This document shows, in pieces, positions 16,865 through 24,356 of a stretch of DNA of 34,383 nucleotides. The position numbers were made by a program, and so were the translations under genes. The notes beneath the pieces were generated by a model. It was not told where the DNA came from. It made no database searches and saw only the letters and a program-made list of their open reading frames with translations. Where the stretch lies: positions 1 to 34,383 of the forward strand of contig NZ_AMSH01000037.1 in assembly GCF_000300535.1 (NCBI RefSeq). Reading direction: 5' to 3'. The stretch comes from Bacillus xiamenensis (lineage in GTDB: Bacteria; Bacillota; Bacilli; Bacillales; Bacillaceae). How positions within the stretch are numbered: the stretch's first letter is position 1; every line of letters starts with the position of its first letter.

Positions 16865-17302
16865 TTGAAAAACAAAATAATCATTAGCCTAACTTTAATT
16901 CTAGGAGTAACCTTTTCTACTATAGGAATTGTGCATGTCTATGCAGGAGAACCAAGTGGCAACTATAAAGATACTAATTATAATTTTAGATTTCTAAAAG
17001 GAAATCCATATGATGAGACAACATCTAGAACAAAATTTACTAAATCTTGGTATTATATGAACAGTGAAAAGAATAATACTTCTTATGTAGCCTGGGCCAG
17101 ATCTAAAGGAAAAGATGTTTCAGATGGCCACTATTATACAATTAAGAAAAATTATAAAGGAGTACAACTCCTATACAATTTGGCAGTTGAAAAAACATTC
17201 TTGGGAATAGGATATCCGCCTGTTTCGATAGGTGCTAAGAAGAATGCAGCTGGTCATGCTAATGGCAAATGGAGTCCCGATTACGATCCAAAAAGCCCTT
17301 GA
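16865..17302 (+). CDS. Secreted small protein, DUF2712/bacteriocin-like
   Basis: A 145-aa protein with a Sec signal peptide (KNKIIISLTLILGVTFSTIGIVHVYA, likely cut after VYA). The mature ~118 residues are basic, rich in Tyr, Asn, Lys and Gly, and end in GHANGKWSPDYDP. The pattern (YNFRF near the start, TTSRTKFTKSWY, then VAWARSKGKDV) recalls small secreted Bacillus proteins of the DUF2712 kind found beside ABC transporters. A distant likeness to lactococcin-972-type bacteriocins is possible, but I cannot establish it. Start TTG follows GAGGTG by seven bases. A strong hairpin after the gene suggests it is expressed more than the transporter genes. Confidence 0.55.
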   Translation: MKNKIIISLTLILGVTFSTIGIVHVYAGEPSGNYKDTNYNFRFLKGNPYDETTSRTKFTKSWYYMNSEKNNTSYVAWARSKGKDVSDGHYYTIKKNYKGVQLLYNLAVEKTFLGIGYPPVSIGAKKNAAGHANGKWSPDYDPKSP

Positions 17303-17344
17303 TTCTATTAGGCTCTTTAAACTCAAAAGAGAACTATGTGACAC

Positions 17345-17370
17345 AGCGACTCAGAATTAACTGAGTCGCT
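17345..17370 (+). terminator. Intra-cassette terminator or attenuator
   Basis: A perfect ten-base stem (AGCGACTCAG at 17345-17354, CTGAGTCGCT at 17361-17370) with a six-base loop is followed by a moderately T-rich TCTATATTTAGTTTT. It lies between the secreted-protein gene and the ABC genes and probably lets only part of the transcription continue. Confidence 0.7.
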
Positions 17371-17408
17371 TCTATATTTAGTTTTAAATAAACGAAATGG
17401 AGAGAAAC

Positions 17409-18215
17409 ATGTTTTATTTGCTTATATTACGATTAATAAAGCGCCCTTCTTTTTACATATCATTAGCCATTGGTGCAATTTTAGCGATTGCTTATTTTTG
17501 GACAGAAGAAATGCCACTCAAAGAACATTTAGAACTTACAGGAGGAATTTCTTTTACCCCTTATACAAAATGGATGGGGATCGGTGGAATATCAGATTAT
17601 CCAGCACTTTACATGTTCTTATTACCAATTTTGGCAACACTCCCATTTTCAGATCTGTACTCAAGAGATCGGTCAACTGGTTTTTTTCGCTTTTTAATTA
17701 TTAGAGGAAAACAAAAACAATATTTCTTTAGTTTGTTTCTTATAAACTTTTTAGCAGGTATGCTCACAGCTGTCTTTCCCCTATTATTAAATATTTATTT
17801 GTCTTTCATGAGACTTCCAAATATAAAACCTGATAGAGCGATTAACAATGAGATGCCTTTAGACTCTGATAATACTTTCTTACCAGATCTATATTATACA
17901 CATCCCTTTGTTCATATGCTTTTATATGTCATATTGATTGGTATTTTCTCTGGTATGTTCGCAAGTATAGCTTTGGGATTTGGAATGTTTATTAAAAAAT
18001 CATTTGTTGTTCTAATTACACCTTTTGCAAGTTTATATGTCATAAACATGGTACTTTCAACACTAGGGCATCAGGAAATGATATCAACAAGCTTCTTGCA
18101 ACAACAGGCTACAGATGGTGTGAGTCTAGCAAGTCTTGTTTTACACTTGTTTATCGGATTTATGTTAAGTTTTTCATTATACATTCTAGGGGTTAAAAAG
18201 AATGTTATTCGTTAA
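17409..18215 (+). CDS. ABC transporter permease subunit (ABC-2-like) A
   Basis: A 268-aa protein with about six membrane segments. DLYSRDRSTGFFRFLIIRGKQKQYFFSLF is the cytoplasmic coupling region typical of ABC-2 permeases (an RxxGxxRFL-like segment that contacts the ATPase), followed by a long external loop (about 135-165). The ATG at 17409 lies four bases after GGAGAG. Its end overlaps the next permease gene by 14 bases, so the two are translationally coupled and probably form a heterodimer driven by the ATPase at 19029. Confidence 0.7.
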   Translation: MFYLLILRLIKRPSFYISLAIGAILAIAYFWTEEMPLKEHLELTGGISFTPYTKWMGIGGISDYPALYMFLLPILATLPFSDLYSRDRSTGFFRFLIIRGKQKQYFFSLFLINFLAGMLTAVFPLLLNIYLSFMRLPNIKPDRAINNEMPLDSDNTFLPDLYYTHPFVHMLLYVILIGIFSGMFASIALGFGMFIKKSFVVLITPFASLYVINMVLSTLGHQEMISTSFLQQQATDGVSLASLVLHLFIGFMLSFSLYILGVKKNVIR

Positions 18216-19014
18216 AGAACTACATATCGTTTTACTCGACATATGCCGTTATAAAGTGCGATTATTCATCTGGTTTTTTTGTTATTTGCTCTGTATTTTA
18301 TATTTAGTCAAAGAAAGTATACCGCAACATGGAATAATGGGAATACCACAATCTTTAAATTTATTTTTCTCTTCCTATACATTTATTTTTCCCGTATTAC
18401 CCCTTTTTCTAATGTTTTTTTCATTTGGAATCGTACCTTTTTTCGACTCTTCTCGTTTTGTTCGTTATCAAAAAAGAGAAAAAGTATTTTTATCGTTATT
18501 ATTACGTGTCTTTTGGATCTGTCTAATATTCACTCTCATATACCTAATTGGTGGTTTCCTTCTGGGTGGCTTCCTGTCAGGAAGGTGGAACAACGTTTGG
18601 CTGTCTACAAAAGGAGCTCCATACTTAATATATGGCGATCAACTACCTTTAGATGAATACTTTTCATCTAATATCATGTTAATTAGATATCTGATTACAA
18701 GTTTATTGGTATTCCATCTGATCGGACTATTTGTTGTGGTTTGCTATTTGTTAAGTAAAAATTATATATACAGCTTTATTATCATTTCATCTGCTGTGAT
18801 TCTTGATAAAATGCTTAATATTTATTTTGGTTTTTCTTTCATTAATGACTCACTGTCATTAGAAATGACATCTTGGCTTATACCAGGTTTATTTTCTAGA
18901 ATGATTTATTTATTTAGTGGTTTTGGATTACTTTTTACTTTTCTAGCATATAAAATTTTTATCAAACAAGATTTTTTAACTGAATACGGCAATGATCATG
19001 AAAAAGAATATTAA
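18202..19014 (+). CDS. ABC transporter permease subunit (ABC-2-like) B
   Basis: A 270-aa protein with about six membrane segments. PFFDSSRFVRYQKREKVFLSLLLRVFWICLIF is the matching coupling region near residue 75. The starting ATG overlaps the previous gene by 14 bases; AGGGG upstream gives a weak ribosome site, as expected for coupling. The gene stops 14 bases before the ATPase start. Together with permease A and the ATPase it forms an exporter-type ABC system; the substrate may be the secreted protein or an antimicrobial peptide (inference). Confidence 0.65.
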   Translation: MLFVKELHIVLLDICRYKVRLFIWFFCYLLCILYLVKESIPQHGIMGIPQSLNLFFSSYTFIFPVLPLFLMFFSFGIVPFFDSSRFVRYQKREKVFLSLLLRVFWICLIFTLIYLIGGFLLGGFLSGRWNNVWLSTKGAPYLIYGDQLPLDEYFSSNIMLIRYLITSLLVFHLIGLFVVVCYLLSKNYIYSFIIISSAVILDKMLNIYFGFSFINDSLSLEMTSWLIPGLFSRMIYLFSGFGLLFTFLAYKIFIKQDFLTEYGNDHEKEY

Positions 19015-19028
19015 TCGAGGTGAAACTC

Positions 19029-19697
19029 ATGTCAGAAGAATATATTAAAATTGAGGCATTAAACAAATTTATTAAAAAAAACCAAGTCCTTAAGAATATT
19101 AACTTATCATTACAAAAGGGGAATATTTATGGTTTTCGTGGACCTAATGGATCCGGAAAAACAATGTTGTTTCGTGTATTATCCGGATTAGTAAAACCAA
19201 GTGATGGAAAAGTAACTGTAGGTGGGAAACAATTACACAGAGACATCTCATTTCCCGAAAATGTTGGAATATTAATAGAGTATCCTGGTTTTATCCCAGA
19301 ATATACTGGTTTTGCTAACCTAAAATTACTCTCTATGATTCAGAATAAAATTAACGATAACGAAATTTCTGCTGTGATTTCTCGTGTAGGGCTTGATCCA
19401 AATGACAAAAGAAAGTTTAAAAAGTATTCTCTTGGGATGAAACAACGTTTGGGAATAGCTCAAGCAATTATGGAAAAACCGGATTTGCTCATTTTAGACG
19501 AACCTACTAATGCTTTAGATGAGAAAGCAGTCGAAATAGTACATCAATTACTCGTAACATTAAAAAATGAAGGTAAAACAATTTTGATCGCTAGCCATGA
19601 TAAAGAAACTCTTCAAAAGGTTTCAGATACGATTTATGATATTGAATCTGGTGAAATTATAAAAGAAACGATTGTTGATAGGGATAAAGAAAAATGA
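19029..19697 (+). CDS. ABC transporter ATP-binding protein
   Basis: A 222-aa cytoplasmic ATPase. Walker A is GPNGSGKT (residues 38-45), the signature is YSLGMKQRLGIAQAI (the variant LGMKQ of BcrA-type exporters), Walker B is LLILDEPTNALD and the switch His is in IASHDKET. The Q-loop position carries IEYPGF, as in bacitracin/lantibiotic-immunity type ATPases. Start: ATG at 19029, six bases after GAGGTG. It overlaps the next gene by ATGA. It drives the two permeases just upstream. Confidence 0.9.
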   Translation: MSEEYIKIEALNKFIKKNQVLKNINLSLQKGNIYGFRGPNGSGKTMLFRVLSGLVKPSDGKVTVGGKQLHRDISFPENVGILIEYPGFIPEYTGFANLKLLSMIQNKINDNEISAVISRVGLDPNDKRKFKKYSLGMKQRLGIAQAIMEKPDLLILDEPTNALDEKAVEIVHQLLVTLKNEGKTILIASHDKETLQKVSDTIYDIESGEIIKETIVDRDKEK

Positions 19698-20203
19698 GAA
19701 AAAAAGTAATAGTAATTTCAGTGATGACTATAATTTTTATCTTAATCAGCATGTTCCGCTATCAACAAGTGAATAGTGAATACTCCAACTATAAAGTAAC
19801 AGAAAAAAACCTTACGACAAATGAAACGTTTGAATTTCTAAAAATAAGTCATACGTTTAAAAAAGCTAAGAAAATTAATACCATTGATGAAATGAGAAAT
19901 AAAATAACTGAATACCGCATACCATTTACATTAAAAAATAAAACAAACGATAAACTTCCCCTACATCCTGAATTTTATAGAATGATGAGGGGAGAGGAAG
20001 AAACCCAGACCATAGACTTTATTAATAATAAAACAGGCAAAAGAGTTAAAGATATTAAGCCTCATCAATATATAAGCGGTACCGTCACCTTTACATTTGC
20101 AAATAATGGTGAGGGAAATTTAAAAACGCCTAAACTCCATATGATCGGGAGTGATGGAATATCAGTTGAGAAATTCATTGTGAAAATTGATTACTTCAAG
20201 TAG
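19694..20203 (+). CDS. Membrane-anchored extracellular protein of the cassette
   Basis: A 169-aa protein with an N-terminal membrane anchor (KKVIVISVMTIIFILISMF) and an outward domain of ~145 residues. The domain looks beta-rich and contains YRIPFTLKNKTNDKLPLHPEFY and YISGTVTFTFANNGEGNL, similar in feel to DUF4352-like or immunoglobulin-like extracellular domains. No firm family. It starts within the ATPase stop (ATGA) and ends at a terminator, so it is the last gene of the operon. An accessory or immunity factor is a fair guess only. Confidence 0.55.
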   Translation: MRKKVIVISVMTIIFILISMFRYQQVNSEYSNYKVTEKNLTTNETFEFLKISHTFKKAKKINTIDEMRNKITEYRIPFTLKNKTNDKLPLHPEFYRMMRGEEETQTIDFINNKTGKRVKDIKPHQYISGTVTFTFANNGEGNLKTPKLHMIGSDGISVEKFIVKIDYFK

Positions 20204-20240
20204 CATATACTATTCAAATCAAAAGAAATACGTCCTTTTG

Positions 20241-20267
20241 TCCTCTTCTACTTTAAGAGGATTTTTT
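20241..20267 (+). terminator. Terminator of the export cassette
   Basis: TCCTCTT (20241-20247) pairs with AAGAGGA (20255-20261), followed by six T. It lies 38 bases after the last cassette gene. Confidence 0.8.
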
Positions 20268-20336
20268 ATATAAAAAGGCGAAGTTTTACTAAAGTTAAAG
20301 TACGAAGGAAATTAATATATGAAAGCAGATGAATTC

Positions 20337-20400
20337 ATGCCAAACAATCAAAAATCCACCCCACTCCACTGAAAAATCACCATACCTCCTTCAGCACAGC
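20337..20400 (+). pseudogene. Decayed 5' fragment of a yyaL-like gene (copy A)
   Basis: The start ATGCCAAACAA is identical to that of the yyaL head at 26567. After a one-base frameshift, 20371-20397 encodes EKSPYLLQH, the same nine residues as in the two other yyaL heads in this window, with only silent third-base changes relative to the copy at 24082. Similarity fades after this point. This is a relic of a third yyaL N-terminus about 3.7 kb upstream of the native one. The surrounding 20268-20525 interval holds no other feature I can name. Confidence 0.7.
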
Positions 20401-20525
20401 ACACACACAATGCCTTCATCCAAATACAAATAACCAATTGCTACTATACTAGTTGTTTTTTAAAATCTACACAAAGTTAAAGAAGTATTCTTTGAATCAG
20501 CCCTATTCTTCTCTCCAAACAACAG

Positions 20526-21362
20526 CTACCCTTCAATTAAACGTTTTAACTTAAGCTCCGTTTCAGTATCCTCAACTGGAGTATAGACACTGCATCTTAA
20601 ATCAGTATCCCCATACACTTGTAATGAAGTGAGATTAAACAACATTTTCCCTACCTTAGCATGACGAAATTCAATTAATACTTCAGGTGCATAACTGATC
20701 TCATTTTCATTCCATATTTTACGAAACTCAGGATATGCCTGCTCCATTTCTTCTATAAATTGCTCATACCAGTCATCCGCCACATACTGTCCATAATACG
20801 TTCTAAATATGGCGATATATCCTCTTACAAAATGCTCCCAATTCACGGCTAAACTTTTAAATTCCTTTCTTGCGAATAGTAAGCGGATGATATTTCTTTC
20901 TGCCGGGATGATTTGTTCAAAGTCCAAAAATACATTAGCTGCTGCTTGATTCCACCCAACAATCTGACTTCTTCTATCAGATATAATCGTTGGACAATAA
21001 CGAAGTTCCTGCAGAATTTTCACTAAAGCCGGACTGATTTCCTTCTCATTCTCAATGATATAGGATTGTTTCACACCTTCCTCTAACGCTAGAGCGTACA
21101 AATATCTCCTTTCATCGTTATTTAATTGTAATGCACTAGAAATCGCATCTAATACCGAAGTAGATACTTTTATATCTCTGCCTTGTTCTAACCATGTATA
21201 CCAAGTAAGACTCACACCGGCTAGTTGAGCCACTTCTTCTCTTCTGAGTCCTGGTGTTCTTCGGCGGGTTCCTACAGGTAAACCAACCATTTGAGGCGTG
21301 ATTTTTGAACGTTGGTTCTTTAGAAATTCTGATAATGCTTGAAGTCTTGTTTCAGGTTTCAT
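20526..21362 (-). CDS. XRE-type regulator with MmyB-like ligand-binding domain
   Basis: A 278-aa regulator. Residues ~10-85 form a Cro/CI helix-turn-helix (LRREEVAQLAGVSLTWYTWLEQGRDIKVS). Residues ~105-275 match the MmyB/MLTR-type ligand-binding domain (CPTIISDRRSQIVGWNQAAANVF, then an acidic region with FRHAKVGKMLFNLTSLQVYGD). Proteins of this class bind hydrophobic or fatty-acid-like ligands and usually control the divergent neighbour, here the FabF-like gene. The intergenic 22-bp-spaced TAGGATAA repeats may be its operator. The gene is AT-rich and in the accessory block between yyaL copies A and B. Confidence 0.85.
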   Translation of the reverse strand: MKPETRLQALSEFLKNQRSKITPQMVGLPVGTRRRTPGLRREEVAQLAGVSLTWYTWLEQGRDIKVSTSVLDAISSALQLNNDERRYLYALALEEGVKQSYIIENEKEISPALVKILQELRYCPTIISDRRSQIVGWNQAAANVFLDFEQIIPAERNIIRLLFARKEFKSLAVNWEHFVRGYIAIFRTYYGQYVADDWYEQFIEEMEQAYPEFRKIWNENEISYAPEVLIEFRHAKVGKMLFNLTSLQVYGDTDLRCSVYTPVEDTETELKLKRLIEG

Positions 21363-21395
21363 TAAGGTCTCCTTTTAAAATATTATTCATTATAC

Positions 21396-21425
21396 TAGGA
21401 TAAACAACAACTTGTAATAGGATAA
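21396..21425. promoter_or_regulatory. Direct repeats TAGGATAA, possible operator
   Basis: TAGGATAA occurs at 21396-21403 and again at 21418-21425, 22 bases apart (about two helical turns), in the space between the divergent regulator and FabF-like genes. Tandem sites on one helix face would suit a dimeric regulator. Confidence 0.45.
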
Positions 21426-21465
21426 CACAATGGCTAAAGTTAATAAAAACAAGGAGGGAATGATC

Positions 21466-22698
21466 ATGAAAAGAGTTGTCATTACTGGAATGGGAGTTAT
21501 TTCTCCACTAGGAAATGATATAGATAGCTTTTGGAACCAACTAGTTCAAGGACAATCGGGAATATCTCTCATTGATTCTTTTGATACGACTGATTATAAA
21601 ACAAAAATAGCTGGAATCGTTCGTGATTTCGATGCAGATGAAATATTAGGGAGAAAAGAAGCAAAACGATTAGATCGTTTTAGTCAGTTTGCCTTAGCAG
21701 CGGCCGAACAAGCATTAGAACATTCACAATTACAGTTAGATCAAGTAGATCTTGAACGTTTAGGCGTATATGTTGGTTCAGGAATCGGAGGCATACAATC
21801 GCTTGTAGATAATGTGCATGTATTAGACAAACGAGGTCCCTCGAGAGTAAGCCCCAGCCTTGTCCCCATGATGATTTCAAATGCAGCTGCGGCCCAAATC
21901 AGCATTAAATTAGGCGCACAAGGGCCATCATTGTCACCAGTCACAGCTTGTTCTATCGGGAACACCTCTATTGGTGAAGCTTTCAATGCGATTCGAAACG
22001 ATGAAGCAGATATTATATTTGCCGGTGGAGCAGAAGCTGCCGTCAATCAGATATCTTTGGCTAGCTTTGGAAACGCACATGCACTATCTACTAGAAACCA
22101 AGACCCAAGTCGAGCCAGCCGCCCATTCGATACAGATAGAGATGGTTTTGTTATGAGTGAAGGCGCAGGTATCTTAGTATTAGAATCATTAGACAACGCA
22201 ATTCTTAGAGATGCGCCGATATTATGTGAAGTAGTGGGATACGGGGCTAGTTCAGATGCACATCATATGGTCGCTTCACACCCAGAAGGTAGGGGTGCCT
22301 ACTTAGCCATGAAGAAAGCATTGAGAAGTGCAGATATATCAACAAGTGAAATCGATGTTATTAGTGCTCATGCAACAAGTACACAAGTAGGTGATCGTTC
22401 AGAAGTTCTAGCCATTAAGAAATTATTTGGTGATCGTTCAGGTGAAATTCCAACAACTGCGAACAAGTCAATGACTGGGCACATGTTTGGTGCTGCAGGC
22501 GGAGTAGAAGCGATTGCTTTAGTGGAAAGTTTGAGACGAGGAATGATTCCGCCAACTATTAATGTAGAGAAACAAGATCCAGATTGCAATTTAGATGTTG
22601 TATTAGAAGCGAGACAGCTTCCATTGAAATATGGGCTATCCAATTCTTTTGGTTTTGGAGGACATAATTCAGCCATCTTGTTAAAACATTACGATTGA
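21466..22698 (+). CDS. Beta-ketoacyl-ACP synthase II (FabF-like), accessory copy
   Basis: A 410-aa cytosolic condensing enzyme of fatty-acid synthesis (malonyl-ACP plus acyl-ACP). The Cys-His-His triad is intact: Cys162 in TACSIGN, His302 in SAHATST and His339 in MTGHMFGAAG, at the spacing of E. coli FabF. Length equals the family norm. The start at 21466 has AAGGAGGG eight to nine bases upstream. Bacillus has a housekeeping fabF next to fabH elsewhere, so this lone copy under an MmyB-like regulator is probably an inducible extra enzyme that alters chain length or tolerates a FabF inhibitor (inference). Confidence 0.9.
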   Translation: MKRVVITGMGVISPLGNDIDSFWNQLVQGQSGISLIDSFDTTDYKTKIAGIVRDFDADEILGRKEAKRLDRFSQFALAAAEQALEHSQLQLDQVDLERLGVYVGSGIGGIQSLVDNVHVLDKRGPSRVSPSLVPMMISNAAAAQISIKLGAQGPSLSPVTACSIGNTSIGEAFNAIRNDEADIIFAGGAEAAVNQISLASFGNAHALSTRNQDPSRASRPFDTDRDGFVMSEGAGILVLESLDNAILRDAPILCEVVGYGASSDAHHMVASHPEGRGAYLAMKKALRSADISTSEIDVISAHATSTQVGDRSEVLAIKKLFGDRSGEIPTTANKSMTGHMFGAAGGVEAIALVESLRRGMIPPTINVEKQDPDCNLDVVLEARQLPLKYGLSNSFGFGGHNSAILLKHYD

Positions 22699-22980
22699 AG
22701 TAGTGAAAAGGTGAAATAATGACAAAACAAGGGTTTATAGTCCTTGATTTGTCATGATGGGAATACCTCACAGACAATTGATCACGGACCTCAGCTATCT
22801 GATATATTAATTATATTCCTGTTTAGACGGTTTTGAGGATGAAGATAAGGATGAGAGTTTGGATTTAGTTATTAATTTCAAGACTCAACAATTTGGGAAA
22901 CATTTAAAGTTCAAATCTTCTATTGGAACACAAACAATACATCTTAATTAAGAAATAAATGAGAACGCCCATAACATTTT
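22699..22980 (+). other. Degenerate stretch after the FabF-like gene
   Basis: An ATG at 22719 with a good site (AAGGTGA) opens only 12 codons, MTKQGFIVLDLS, before TGA. Further on, one frame reads CLDGFEDEDKDESLDLVINF and continues to a stop at about 22950, without a start. Both look like ends of a deleted gene that once followed the FabF-like gene. I cannot name it. Confidence 0.35.
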
Positions 22981-23018
22981 AAAAGTAAGGAAACTATCTT
23001 ATTAGCCTCCTTACTTTT
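22981..23018. terminator. Bidirectional terminator
   Basis: AAAAGTAAGGA (22981-22991) pairs perfectly with TCCTTACTTTT (23008-23018). It separates the FabF-like gene from the convergent minus-strand gene at 23053. Confidence 0.7.
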
Positions 23019-23052
23019 ATATCAATACACTATTATTGAATACTAAATAGCA

Positions 23053-23508
23053 TTAATCCCATTTTTCCATATGTACTTTTAATTCTGGTATACTTAATAT
23101 CCTTTGTATCTCTGTATCATTTTCCGTATCTATATAACTTTCTTCTTCATGAGAAGATGTAACCAGCCATTCTTCTCCATTTTTGAAGAAGGACAAGTCT
23201 TCTGGTAAATTTGGTTGCTCCCAATCATATAAAGAATTTGCGAATTCTTTTAGAATACTCTTCGCATTTTCATCTGTATAATAGTAATAAACTTTTGCTG
23301 TATTGTTAAATAGCATTGTGCTAGCCCATTCTGATTGTTCTTTCATCTCTTTCAATGAACTTTCAAGTCTTTTTAGGAAGGGATCAAAAGATTTTAAAGA
23401 TCCCATATCTTTTCTTAAAACTAAATGAAACTCATCACAAATTTCGAAAGCCAAATCAATTAATTTGGAGTACTGCTCACCTTTTGGATTTTGATCAATA
23501 ACTAACAT
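23053..23508 (-). CDS. Hypothetical acidic protein, Bacillus-specific family
   Basis: A 151-aa soluble acidic protein (LIDLAFEICDEFHLVLRKD near the start, NLPEDLSFFKNGEEWLVTSSHEEESYI in the middle). It resembles a group of ~150-aa Bacillus proteins of unknown role, some carrying doubtful sporulation names in databases; similar small acidic proteins serve as immunity proteins. No catalytic motif is visible. It is followed upstream, 27 bases away, by a small membrane-protein gene on the same strand, so the two may be co-transcribed. Confidence 0.55.
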   Translation of the reverse strand: MLVIDQNPKGEQYSKLIDLAFEICDEFHLVLRKDMGSLKSFDPFLKRLESSLKEMKEQSEWASTMLFNNTAKVYYYYTDENAKSILKEFANSLYDWEQPNLPEDLSFFKNGEEWLVTSSHEEESYIDTENDTEIQRILSIPELKVHMEKWD

Positions 23509-23535
23509 ATTTACACCTTCTCATATACCCATTTT

Positions 23536-23727
23536 TTAGATTTTTTGAATGTAAGTTCTTTTATGCTTCTTAAACTCAGATAATGCAACATAAGTAACTC
23601 CTGTAATAGTCACCGCTAGACCTATTGAAATTAAATGTGCTAAAAGTGCTTCTCCACCAAACGAAGAGATTACTAGAATGAATAGTATATATTTATTTCC
23701 AACACCACTTTTAACACATATTTTCAT
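23536..23727 (-). CDS. Small membrane peptide, 63 aa
   Basis: A hydrophobic 63-aa protein with one or two membrane segments (KYILFILVISSFGGEALLAH and ISIGLAVTITGVTYVAL) and a basic tail EFKKHKRTYIQK. No clear ribosome site precedes the ATG, so the start is uncertain. Family unknown. It is just upstream of the 151-aa gene on the same strand; a small toxic or signalling peptide with its partner is conceivable but unproven. Confidence 0.45.
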   Translation of the reverse strand: MKICVKSGVGNKYILFILVISSFGGEALLAHLISIGLAVTITGVTYVALSEFKKHKRTYIQKI

Positions 23728-24081
23728 AAAAACACAAAGCTATTATAACAGCTTGTTATTATTGATTAAATACACACAAGATAAATATAGTAATAAATTC
23801 CATTTAAAAGGCATTAATATAGGTTTTCATAATTAATGAAGCGAATAAAAGAATTGAAAACAAATCTATCGAAAGTTAAAATTTCCACAGCAGTCCCTAT
23901 AAATTTTTGACCTAATTATAGTTTTTTGATTTTTGCTCAGTTTCAAAATAAAGAACTATCGGTTATTATCCTACGTAACTTTTTTGAAGTAGTAATATCT
24001 AAATTCAAATGAAATTCCTTAAGCCCATCACCCTTTACACTCAAAAAGATTTGATAAATAAATATGAAAGGAGGAGATTCC
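23728..24081. other. AT-rich intergenic region upstream of the native yyaL head
   Basis: About 350 bases without a convincing gene. It should hold the original yyaL promoter, but I see no pair of boxes with good spacing. The ribosome site AAAGGAGGAG at 24067-24076 serves the yyaL head at 24082. Confidence 0.4.
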
Positions 24082-24254
24082 ATGTCTACTAACAATAAAC
24101 CCAACAGATTAATCACTGAAAAATCTCCATACCTTCTCCAACACGCCCTTAACCCAGTTAACTGGTATCCATGGGGAAAAGAAGCCTTCGACAAAGCGAA
24201 ACGTGAAAATAAACCGGTGCTTGTCAGCATCGGCTATGCCACTTGCCACTGGTG
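24082..24254 (+). pseudogene. yyaL: yyaL 5' part, native half (copy B)
   Basis: The first 57 codons of yyaL (thioredoxin-fold DUF255 protein). The sequence starts [20 protein letters not shown] and runs intact to SIGYATCHW, where Cys55 opens the CHWC motif. After 24254 the frame enters foreign DNA (PSYHT...) and stops at 24349-24351. The missing remainder continues in the same frame from 26740. Strong ribosome site before ATG. The product now made would be an incomplete, probably unstable, polypeptide. Confidence 0.9.
24244..24254 (+). repeat. Left core direct repeat (attL-like)
   Basis: TGCCACTGGTG, in frame as Cys-His-Trp plus two bases of the second Cys codon of yyaL. Identical to 26740-26750. 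Confidence 0.75.
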
Positions 24255-24356
24255 TCCGTCCTACCATACCTTATTTATTAAATTATTTTTATTTATAACC
24301 GATATAAAAATAGATTTAATTACAAAAAATAGAAATGGTATAGGGGTGTAATTCGT

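Noticed and set aside
16865-17302. Calling the secreted protein a definite lactococcin-972 bacteriocin
   Set aside because: The diagnostic pattern of that family is not clearly present; I kept a weaker description.
20291-20482. Direct repeat AAAGTTAAAG at 20291 and 20473
   Set aside because: Ten AT-rich bases in AT-rich DNA; expected by chance.
24244-24270. Inverted repeat ACCATACC (24263-24270) against GGTATGGT (26718-26725) as element ends
   Set aside because: Only eight bases, unequal distances to the core repeat, and the right copy is part of the yyaL coding sequence; probably chance.
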